Shown here piece after piece: positions 20,708 to 28,876 of a stretch of DNA of 28,876 nucleotides. Source of the stretch: Pelargonium cotyledonis (taxonomy: Eukaryota > Streptophyta > Magnoliopsida > Geraniales > Geraniaceae); the NCBI GenBank assembly GCA_036897625.1, contig JAYMTA010000434.1, positions 1-28,876 on the forward strand, written 5' to 3'. Both the position numbers and the translations under genes were made by a program. Below the pieces are notes generated by a model, which saw only the letters and a list, made by a program, of their open reading frames with translations, did not search any database and was not told the DNA's origin. Numbering within the stretch: position 1 is the stretch's first letter; each line of letters starts with the position of its first letter.

Positions 20708-22723
20708 ATGGACTATAGCAATTATTCGTCATCTGAACCGAGAAAAATGGACCAGCAAGTTGTAGCTAAATCTAACTCTAATATGGGCTATCAACGCCCA
20801 TTTCCGAACCCTAAGCATCCAAATCATGATGTTCCCATTAGTCCTTCTACTACAACAACTACTACTACTGCTACAAACCCTAAATCAAATAGTTATATGG
20901 ATTCAAAGAATATGAGCAGCAACCATGGGCACATGATGAATAGTGGGAGTAGCAGCCGAAGCGACAGCATGGAGAGCTCAAGTGCATTTCCTCTAAAGCC
21001 TCACACGGGAGGAGATGTGCGATGGGACGCTATAAACAATATGTCGAAAAGTGGGGCTCTAGGGCTGAGTCATTTTCGGCTTCTGAAGAGGCTCGGGTAT
21101 GGGGATATTGGGAGTGTGTATCTTGTGGAACTGAGAGGCACAAATGCATTTTTTGCGATGAAAGTGATGGACAAAGCTTCTCTTGCCAGTAGAAACAAGC
21201 TGTTGAGATCCCAAACGGAGAGGGAGATTCTTGCACTTCTTGACCATCCATTCTTGCCTACTCTTTACTCTTATTTTGAGACTGACAAGTTCTATTGCTT
21301 GGTCATGGAGTTCTGCAGTGGAGGCAATCTTCATTCTCTCAGACAGAAGCAACCAAACAAACATTTTACTGAGGAAGCTGCAAGGTATTTACATTTCTTT
21401 TCTCTTCTTTTTAGGTAAAAGACTCGCAATAGTCCCGAACTTTCATGTTTTGACCCAATTTGGTATTCGAACTTTCTTAAACTAAAAATAGTCTATGAAC
21501 TTTTTAAAATTGACCTGAATTGTTTCTCAAACTTTTGATATAAACTCTAAGGGTAATGATTATTTTGGATCAATATTTGAAAGTTCAAGAACTATTTTGA
21601 ATAAATAAAAGTTCAAGAATTAAATTGAATTGAACTTGTATTGTTGAAGAATTGTTTTGCGTTTAAGAAAAGTTTAGAAACCAAAATAATCAAAACACGA
21701 AAGTTCAGAACTTTTACCTTCTTTTTATGCGTACGTGTGTTGCTTGCTTCAATATTATAATCGATTTTCATGCATGTACGTGGTCATGTGATTCACAGGT
21801 TTTATGCCTCAGAAGTGTTACTAGCTCTGGAGTACCTCCACATGCTAGGCATTGTCTATAGAGACTTGAAACCCGAAAACGTCCTCGTAAGAGACGAAGG
21901 TCACATCATGCTCTCCGACTTCGACCTCTCTCTCCGTTGCTCCGTCAACCCAACCCTTGTCAAATCCTCCTCCGTTAGCGGCGGCGCCTCCGGCGGAAGT
22001 AACGCCGGCTCCGGACACGGCGGAGCCTCCGGGGGCATTTTGGACGAAGAGTACGCCGTGCATGGCTGCATGCAACCCTCCACGTTCCTCCCGCGCATTT
22101 TACCCACCAAGAAGAACCGAAAGTCCAAATCCGACTTCGGTCTCTTCGTCAACGGCTCGCTCCCGGAGCTCATGGCGGAGCCCACCAACGTCCGGTCCAT
22201 GTCGTTCGTTGGGACCCACGAGTACTTGGCTCCGGAGATCATTCGCGGCGAGGGACACGGCAGCGCCGTTGACTGGTGGACGTTTGGGATTTTCTTGTAC
22301 GAGCTGTTGCATGGGACGACGCCGTTTAAGGGCTCCGGGAACAGAGCTACGTTGTTCAACGTTGTGGGCCAGCCGCTGAGGTTCCCGGACAGCCCGACGG
22401 CGAGCCACGTGGCGAGAGACTTGATACGAGGATTGTTGGTGAAAGAACCGCACAAGAGGATTGCGTATAAGAGAGGAGCTACGGAGATCAAACAGCACCC
22501 ATTTTTCGAGGGAGTGAATTGGGCTCTGGTGAGGAGTGCGGCGCCGCCGCACGTGCCGGAACCGGTCGACTTTTCTCAGTTTGCCAAGAAAGACGCGGGT
22601 CATGGGGCGGAGAAGAAGAATGCGGGTCAAGTTGGATCCGACGTTCACAACAGCAGCAACAACAACAATAACAAGAGTGCTACTACTACCAACAATGATT
22701 ACGTAGATTTTGAGTACTTCTAG
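20708..22723 (+). CDS. AGC VIII protein kinase, AGC1.5/AGC1.7-like (D6PK relatives)
   Basis: Two exons (20708-21384 and 21799-22723) encode a 533-residue Ser/Thr kinase. Residues 1 to about 95 are a Ser/Asn/Thr-rich tail with a poly-Thr run at 48-54. The kinase core shows the glycine loop LGYGDIGSV (129-137), the ATP lysine K152 in FAMKVMDK, catalytic YRDLKPEN (D248) and DFD (266-268) in place of DFG, the mark of plant AGC VIII kinases. A long insert of about 100 residues separates DFD from the activation segment [14 protein letters not shown] (APE at 370-372), and part of it is Gly/Ser-rich (286-305). The C-terminus FEYF is a hydrophobic motif of the kind that docks PDK1. The closest remembered proteins are Arabidopsis AGC1.5 and AGC1.7, which act redundantly in polarised pollen-tube growth. 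The ATG at 20708 is the first one in frame. All catalytic residues are present. Confidence 0.92.
21414..21718. mobile_element. Mutator-type MITE (305 bp) in the kinase intron
   Basis: The element starts GGTAAAAG and ends CTTTTACC. The last 60 or so bases, reverse-complemented, match the first 70 or so (shared blocks GAACTTTC-TGTTTTGA and CTTTTCTTAAAC or CTTTCTTAAAC) with one gap of about 12 bases. The 9-bp sequence TTCTTTTTA lies on both sides, at 21405-21413 and 21719-21727, exactly the target-site duplication length made by Mutator-like transposases. There is no coding capacity. It lies wholly within the kinase intron 21385-21798 and makes up about three quarters of it. The exact target duplication argues for a fairly recent insertion. 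Confidence 0.85.
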
Positions 22724-23331
22724 CATATATCTATATAGTATACTAATTATGTGTATAGGAAAATAAGAATATTTCACCATTGACAACATTGATCCATCCA
22801 TGTCTGCATATATGTTAATTCATATGTTATTTATTGGCTATAATATACATTTTTGATTTGATTTTTTTTGAAAGTCGAGGAACTTGTGTAAATTCATATG
22901 TTAATGACATCTATTGATTTATATAAATTCAAATTTATTCTTTTGTTGCTCAATCTCTATCATACTTGTATTGTTCGACTGTATTTCTAGCTATCTTCGC
23001 ATCACATTGATGCTTAATTTGTATGTGATAAGCACAAAATTATATGGATTATAATATAGGTAAACGTTTTTTTTTTTAATATGTAAAATAGTGTATTTAT
23101 CCGGAATAGTTAGATATTTTTTAAAGACTATCTGTGTAAATACATGTTGGCAGCCCAGAAATTATGCTCTGACAGTTTCTCAGGAGATAAAAAATGTGAC
23201 TGCAAGTTTGAAAGTGAAAGACTGAGAACAAAACAGAGTATTCAGTAGAGTGAGCTATCGAATCGAACATGGAGTGATCGATAAACAAAAAATAAAATAA
23301 AAATAATTTACTGGTTTTGTTTAAATGTTGT
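22724..23331. other. Kinase 3' UTR and spacer
   Basis: This AT-rich spacer follows the kinase stop codon (TAG at 22721-22723). It includes the likely 3' UTR and the distal promoter of the next gene. No coding sequence, RNA gene or clear repeat was found, apart from a short T run near 23067. Confidence 0.6.
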
Positions 23332-23339
23332 CCACGTGG
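23332..23339. promoter_or_regulatory. Perfect G-box (CCACGTGG)
   Basis: CCACGTGG, with core CACGTG at 23333-23338, lies 275 bp upstream of the isocitrate dehydrogenase start codon. G-boxes bind bZIP and bHLH factors and occur in light-, ABA- and stress-responsive promoters. Whether this copy is used is not known from the sequence. Confidence 0.6.
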
Positions 23340-23613
23340 CATTGATTTGGGGGTGTCTCAGTCTCACTCAACCCAAATTAATCGGGCAGCTTGGCTTGAC
23401 TTCATACGGACAATACAAAGCGAAGTGAAGCTAAAGATCCGTCTGAATATGCCTACTTTGATTTCATATAGCTGCGAATCATAGCAAAAGATTGATTCGA
23501 GGTGGAGGAGACAGACCCAGCTTCCAATTTTCAATTTTTGTGTGCAGAATTTCAATCCTTGGACTAGGATTTTGTAGCTACCTAGGTTTCGATCCAATTC
23601 AATAAGAGGAGAG

Positions 23614-26600
23614 ATGGCGTTTGAGAAGATTAAGGTGGCCAATCCCATCGTGGAAATGGATGGTTTGTTCCCTAATTCTCTCTTTACTCTCAGTTGTTTA
23701 GTTTAGTGTATAGTCAATTGTTTGCGGCTTCTCCTTGTATCCAACGAAACCCAAAACTGATCATTACAACCCACATCAACACTTCAATCTGTTGCAGAAT
23801 AGTCCTCAATATAGCAAATTTTCAATTGTTATGCAATAATGCTGAATTGTCATGCTTGTTTTGTTGCTGCCATTTGTTTATCTTTGTGCTTATTACTATT
23901 GAGCATGACAGCATCAGACCAGCGCACACACCCAAAATTCAGTTTTGGAGTGTCTCTTACCACACTTAGATAACGTTTGGTTTGGATTAATTTGCTTGGG
24001 TTAAGGAATAGGATTCAAGAATCGGAATGGGAATAAGATTCTCATTGTTCATATTTGGATGAAAACTATGGTTTTGTTACCTTGAGAAGTTAGTTCATTG
24101 CTCTTCTATTTTGGTTTGTGGCTGAATTTTCTCTCTTTAATCAATCTTCATTGTCTGTATCGAGCAGGGGATGAAATGACTCGAGTCATTTGGAAATCAA
24201 TAAAGGACAAGGTAGTTATATTTCTGTTGAGTCATTTGAATCATATTCTTTATGATCCTTCATGGTTATCAATAACCACTTATTCTGGAGCTTATGTTAC
24301 ACAGCTAATTTTACCCTTCCTGGAGTTGGATATCAAGTACTTCGACCTTGGCCTGCCCCATCGTGACGCCACCAATGATAAAGTTACAGTTGAGAGTGCT
24401 GAGGCTACTCTTAGGTACATGTTATATTGTTATCGATTTTCTTAGCTGTTCCTTTCTTCTGTTTACCTGTAGGGGAGGTTTACTCTCATAAATCATCACT
24501 TTTGTCACTATAGTTATTTTATTTGCTATATTTCTTTGGTATGAACATAATCTTCTCCATGCTGCTCTTGTTGTGGGCTTTTCCCCTTGGGTAGGTCATT
24601 CTACATGTGTATGTTTTCTGTGTGTTTACATGATGAGATAAGAATTGTGGCATGTGAAATGAAGCTTCCTGCTGATTGAGACATGTGCCTTAGGAAGCAT
24701 AAGTATGAAGTTTGACTCTGCGGAGTCACTTTTGGCCCAACCTATAGGATTTCTGAACTCCGTATAGTTGGATCCTGTATTTTGGACATGTGTAGGTTAA
24801 GGAGGAAGTAAATGTGAGATAATTCAGTTAGGAGGCACTAAAAAGGGCAGGTGTTGGCCTAAGTTTACAAAAAAAAAAAAAAAAAAAGACATGATAACAA
24901 ATGATTTGATAGAGGAGAGAACAGTAGACAGGAGAAAATATATAAGTAGAAGATCTCAAGGAGTTTTTGATAAAGGATTCTTGAAGTCGACCCCAACATT
25001 GCTTTGGAAATGGCTTGGCTGTTACTGTTGCTTAGTCCCAGATTGTGTATGTGGGTTGTGTGCTTGAACTTCCGGTTTCCTCTCTCACCTATAAGTTCGG
25101 GTCAGAAAAAACCCATTGAAAAGATAACAGATTTTTATTTGTTTTGCTAAAGTTGATTGACATTGCTGCTGTTTTGTAGGTATAATGTGGCAATCAAGTG
25201 TGCAACCATAACGCCAGGTATAACTGTGCAACACGAGCAGATATCCTATTTGACCCCTTACTAGCTTATAATTATCCACTAGCAATTTAGTTGTACAGAT
25301 TTTGTTTGGTGTCGACAGATGAAGATCGTCTTAAGGAGTTTAACTTGAAAAGCATGTGGAAGAGCCCAAATGGTACAATTAGGAATATTATAAATGGTTA
25401 GTGAACTACTTCTCTCTGTTTGTGTTCTAATTCGCTTTCAATGGGCTGAAGTGTTTTTCATGTTTGGCAGGTACTGTATTTAGAGAGCCGATTATATGCA
25501 AGAACATTCCCAAGCTTGTTTCAGGTTTGTTGTGATGTCTAGATATTCCTGTTTGCTTATATTTTTTCGTGAAAGAATGGCACAAAAGCAACAAGACTTG
25601 GTGATTTCAGGTTGGACAAAGCCAATATGCATAGGAAGACATGCTTTTGGTGATCAATATCGTGCAACTGATACCGTCATAAGAGGACCTGGAAAACTTA
25701 AATTAGTGTTTGGTAAATGCTATTCCCAGTAGAAAGCTTCTCAAGCTAAAATTTAGTTTTACTTTTGGCAGACATGCATTAGTACTTTGTCCTGTCAATT
25801 CTTCAATCTCATTATCTTACAAGGACAGCTGGACAAATGTGTTATTTTCAGTACCGGATGGACAAGATGAAAGGACAGAGTTAGAGGTTTACAACTTCAC
25901 TGGTGCTGGAGGTGTGGCTTTGTCCATGTACAATACGGATGAGGTTCAGTTTAGCAACTATCTGTCTCTCCCTTTCGTTTGATCCATACACACACACAAT
26001 TGCTCTTATTTACTTGTTTTTTTAATTCATAACAGTCCATTCTTGGTTTTGCTGAGGCTGCAATGAATACCGCTTACCAGAAAAGGTGGCCGCTGTACCT
26101 GAGCACTAAAAATACCATTCTTAAGAAATATGATGGAAGGTATGGGTCTTCCCAAATTCATTAGATCCCTTATTTTACATTTATCTCTTGGTCATGGAGA
26201 CAGATGGGCTATGGCAATTTCTCTCTTTAATCCATGTTGAAGTTAGATTCGCTTTGTTTGTATAATGTATCACTAAGTCCTTACTACTTGATTTTCCCGA
26301 AGGTTCAAGGACATTTTCCAGGAGATTTATGAATCTCGATGGAGGTCAAAGTTTGAGGCAGCGGGGATATGGTGTGATATCTTGTTCAGCTTGTTTGTTA
26401 GCTGATGCCATAGACGTAATTTTACTTACACCTGACATGGCTAAATTGCTAGGTATGAACACCGTCTGATTGATGATATGGTTGCGTATGCACTTAAAAG
26501 TGAAGGAGGTTATGTATGGGCATGTAAAAATTATGATGGAGACGTGCAGAGTGATTTCCTAGCCCAAGGTTTGGTCATAGCGACTTGTAGATTTATATGT

Positions 26601-27719
26601 TCTATGAAGTGATGGTATATATGATGGTTTAATTGAAATATCTGTTTCTGTTGGTGCAGGATATGGATCTCTCGGGTTGATGACATCAGTATTGGTACGT
26701 CTGAATGAGCCACTGAACTTTTATTTTCCGCTTCTAGTTGTTGCTTCCACCATTTTCAGTTTGGACAGATGAGAAACTGTATTTGGTTATAGGTGTGCCC
26801 AGATGGAAAGACCATTGAAGCTGAAGCAGCCCATGGCACAGTTACTCGCCATTATCGGGTGCACCAGAAAGGAGGAGAAACCAGCACAAACAGCATAGCT
26901 TCGATATTTGCTTGGTCACGAGGTCTTGCACACAGGTATCAGATTCTTCCCATTTCTTCAATCTCCTAACTTGTGTTTTACAAATAGGATTAAATCTATC
27001 CGCTCTTCGTAAGTGTTCAAATATTTGAAAATAACCCCAACTCCTACACATTTCAGAAGTTATAGTTTTCCTTTTCCCCATTTGATGAACTAGAAACTAA
27101 GACGGGCGGAATTAGCCAATAAAGATTCATTTTTCAGTGAACTGAATCTGCCATCAAATTACTCTTGAAAATCTGCATCCAAAGTTCTATGTAAGACGTA
27201 TGAAATCAAAGGTTATGTGTTTTCGTGGGTTCATTTCATCAACTGATGTCTAGGATGCAAACATTAGAAAAATAAGTTCAGTAGCTAAAACTTACACTTC
27301 TGAACGGTCCAGGTGGTATGGGAAGATTTAACCTAACAAATATGTAGCAATGTAGTCTAAGATCTATATTTATATTTTCTTACAGAATGGATTAAAACTT
27401 GAGCATGTTAATGTTATCAGGGCAAAGTTGGACGGAAATGCTAGACTGTTGAACTTTACCGAGAAACTAGAAGCTGCCTGCATTGGAACTGTTGAGTCGG
27501 GGAAGATGACTAAAGATCTTGCTCTTCTTATTCATGGGCCTAGGTATCGTCAAAGTGCATTTCTTTGGTAAATTTGCTATCACTTTCATGTCAGGCTATG
27601 ATAGCATCATTCATTTTACGTGCAGGGTCACGAGGGCTCAGTATCTAAATACCGAAGAGTTCATTGAATCTGTAGCTGCAAATCTCAGAGCGCGTCTCTA
27701 TAACCAAGCCAAGCTATGA
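23614..27719 (+). CDS. ICDH: NADP-dependent isocitrate dehydrogenase, probably peroxisomal
   Basis: Fifteen exons (23614-23662, 24168-24211, 24305-24414, 25180-25217, 25319-25396, 25471-25524, 25611-25712, 25852-25943, 26036-26139, 26303-26371, 26453-26568, 26660-26694, 26793-26935, 27421-27543, 27626-27719) give 416 residues. The enzyme oxidises isocitrate to 2-oxoglutarate and CO2 and makes NADPH. Substrate residues are present: S96, R102 (SPNGTIRN), R111 (VFREPI), R134 in [10 protein letters not shown] (the position of human IDH1 R132), Y141 and K214, with metal-binding D254, D277 and D281. The family signature [19 protein letters not shown] and the NADP-site block HGTVTRHYR are intact. 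There is no N-terminal transit peptide. The protein ends NQAKL, and AKL fits the PTS1 pattern. Length 416 also matches the Arabidopsis peroxisomal isoform (ends SRL) better than the cytosolic one (about 410), from memory. Cytosolic location remains possible. Confidence 0.93.
23966..24075. mobile_element. Possible MITE remnant in isocitrate dehydrogenase intron 1
   Basis: The segment starts with AACGTTTGGTTTGG and continues with GGAATAGGATTC and GGAATGGGAATAAGATTC, ending near CATATTTGGATGAAAAC. Runs of GTTTGGTTT followed by GGAATGGGAAT are typical of termini of small non-autonomous DNA transposons in eudicots. I could not define a convincing inverted repeat or target duplication, so this is only a resemblance. 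Confidence 0.3.
24795..25030 (+). mobile_element. Decayed 3' end of a LINE retrotransposon
   Basis: In isocitrate dehydrogenase intron 3, a broken frame reads [20 protein letters not shown] and, after an A tract, [18 protein letters not shown]. This resembles the end of plant LINE ORF2 (GTKKGRGRPK, then KKDM and LDRxEWRKRIH). It is followed at 24987-25030 by GTCGACCCCAACATTGCTTT and TGGCTTGGCTGTTACTGTTG, close to the GACCCCAACTxGTTTGGG... (TTG)n ends of such elements. A run of 19 A (24869-24887) interrupts the coding part. Only the 3' tip is present, it is on the host sense strand, and no target duplication was recognised. RTE versus L1 clade is unresolved. Confidence 0.5.
24869..24887. repeat. 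(A)19 tract
   Basis: Nineteen consecutive A residues lie inside the LINE-like fragment in isocitrate dehydrogenase intron 3. The flanking sequence on both sides reads as the same element, so the tract looks like a local A expansion and not the tail of a separate retroposon. Confidence 0.8.
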
Positions 27720-28719
27720 TTCATAATCAATTATTTAGCTCTGTAAAACTTTCATTTTTGTTCAGGGCATCAGAAGCAATAGGACTATTGTCTTGTTTAG
27801 TTATTTCCTTAGATTTTCCCAAGCACAACACTTTTCTATCATCAAACGATGGATAAATAAGGATCCAAACAATAATGGTAACTTCTTTTTTCACAGGTTC
27901 ACCAATTCTCGCTAAATATGTATGATACAAACTGAAGCTAACAATTCATGCTTGATTATTGTGATCGTGTCGTGTTGAAGGTTTACCTCGTTCAATAAGG
28001 ATAACAGTGGCATGAAACGAATTGTGGACAACATTAGTGTTTTGCTCAACGTTCTCCGGTACAATTAAACATCACATATTTGACCTATTTAACATTAATA
28101 TGTTAAGTAGCAATAATTTTTTGTTGGGATTAGTTTTCTACTTTTTTTTTTTTATCCCAACATTAGTGGTTTACAACACGATTAATTGATCCATTTGCAT
28201 TTCGGTTTCTTTTATCCTTCCAAGGACTTTTAATTTTGAAAATTAATGCACCAACATGTACATTTGACCAAATTAATTCACCAAAATAGGTATTTCTCTA
28301 CTTGTGTAACAAAATAATTGAATAATGAACAACACTAATTACTATTCAATTGTTTATTATTATAATTTTGATTCCAAATTATTGTTTTAATTCAAATTGG
28401 TCTAATTTGTATTGATATTGTCAAACGAGTTGTGAGTCTATTTTTTCAAATATTTTTTCTTGACGCAACAACCATAAAGTGCACAAGTAAAACTAAGTTA
28501 TTGCCACAATAACAATATTGTATAGTTTTTATGTTTTTAAAATGTCTCGCATTTCTAATTTGATTGTACTGTCGGAAATTTGAACTATTGAAAATAAAAG
28601 AACATAATTAAAGAACCAAACTGAAACAAAACTAAATTAGCAGCTAATTTAGAACAAACTGAATAGTTGAAGGACCCAAAATGAAAAACTTAAATATTTA
28701 AATGTCTGAATAGAATTGA
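27720..28719. other. Isocitrate dehydrogenase 3' UTR and AT-rich spacer
   Basis: The 3' UTR probably takes up the first 200-300 bases. The rest is AT-rich, with no coding sequence recognised on either strand. It contains a 21-nt palindrome (listed separately) and sequence from about 28600 in the style of plant transposon flanks (runs of GAACCAAACTGAAAC and GAAGGACCCAAAATGA), which I cannot assign to a family. Confidence 0.55.
28632..28652. repeat. Perfect 21-nt palindrome (10 + 1 + 10)
   Basis: The arm CTAAATTAGC is followed by a single A and then its exact reverse complement GCTAATTTAG. It sits in AT-rich spacer about 70 bp before the probable transposon terminus. Confidence 0.8.
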
Positions 28720-28876
28720 GGGTAAATTACACGTAACTATCCTAAACTATGCACCTTTTGCACATACCTACCTTAAAGTATGGTTTGTTACTTTTGGAAT
28801 CCCTAAAGTATGTCACAAAAGTTTCCGTCCACTATTCCATCCAATTCTCCGTTCAAGATGGTAAAATGACCAAAAT
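28720..28876. mobile_element. Terminus of a probable non-autonomous DNA transposon, cut by the window end
   Basis: The stretch opens with GGGTAAATTACACGTAACTA and carries spaced TCCTAAACTATG, CCTTAAAGTATGG and CCCTAAAGTATG blocks. This is the style of subterminal repeats in plant Mutator-like or MITE-type elements. Only one end is visible, so inverted repeats and target duplication cannot be tested. Confidence 0.4.

Noticed and set aside
21901-22491. Long antisense open frame (196 codons) opposite kinase exon 2
   Set aside because: It is the mirror of a GC-rich conserved kinase exon. High GC3 on the sense strand opens antisense frames, and the translation matches no family.
24098-24445. Continuous open frame through isocitrate dehydrogenase exons 2 and 3 and the intron between them
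   Set aside because: The intron part has no family match, while splicing 24212-24304 joins IKDK to [13 protein letters not shown] exactly as in known enzymes.
27386-27420. Alternative upstream acceptor that would add coding sequence to isocitrate dehydrogenase exon 14
   Set aside because: The sequence after TACAG at 27385 reads open in the exon's own frame, but joined to exon 13 in phase 2 it runs into a stop within three codons. The acceptor at 27420 restores the exact family sequence ([12 protein letters not shown]).
1-28876. tRNA, rRNA, CRISPR array, phage or other prokaryotic systems
   Set aside because: None was seen. Gene structure is fully eukaryotic, with spliced plant genes throughout, and the repeats are microsatellites, small tandem duplications and transposon remnants.
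1-28876. A new multi-gene functional cassette linking the four genes
   Set aside because: The four genes belong to well-known, unrelated families, each with its own spacer. Neighbourhood in plants rarely implies shared function, and nothing in the sequence ties them together.

Overview
This is a stretch of a plant nuclear genome, most likely a core eudicot and perhaps a rosid. The evidence is AT-rich introns with U-rich tracts, GT-AG splice sites throughout, and four genes whose nearest recalled relatives are Arabidopsis proteins. All four genes lie on the + strand. The species cannot be fixed from the sequence alone.

Layout. (1) 1-1097: part of an intron and the last exon of a DNA-3-methyladenine glycosylase I (Tag family) gene that begins outside the window. 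(2) 2570-18694: a complete 47-exon gene for the nuclear-pore basket protein NUA/TPR (2092 residues by my splicing), with a promoter carrying four TGGGCY (site II) motifs. (3) 20708-22723: a complete two-exon AGC VIII protein kinase (533 residues) of the AGC1.5/AGC1.7 pollen-tube type. Its spliced leader holds three upstream ORFs, and its single coding intron holds an intact-looking 305-bp Mutator-type MITE with a 9-bp target-site duplication. (4) 23614-27719: a complete 15-exon NADP-dependent isocitrate dehydrogenase (416 residues) ending in AKL, a peroxisomal (PTS1) signal, with a perfect G-box about 280 bp upstream. One intron holds a decayed LINE 3' end. (5) 27720-28876: an AT-rich spacer that ends inside a probable DNA-transposon terminus cut by the window edge.

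The genes are not an operon and do not form one pathway: they cover DNA repair, the nuclear pore, polar-growth signalling and NADPH supply. The NUA and AGC1.7 genes are also near neighbours in Arabidopsis (At1g79280 and At1g79250, from memory), so this looks like conserved microsynteny. I found no credible new multi-gene system. The points most worth following are the uORF-rich kinase leader, the MITE inside the kinase intron, the peroxisomal tail of the isocitrate dehydrogenase and the almost all phase-0 exon structure of NUA. Exon coordinates were derived by hand from reading-frame continuity, GT-AG sites and remembered family sequences. They have not been checked against transcripts.
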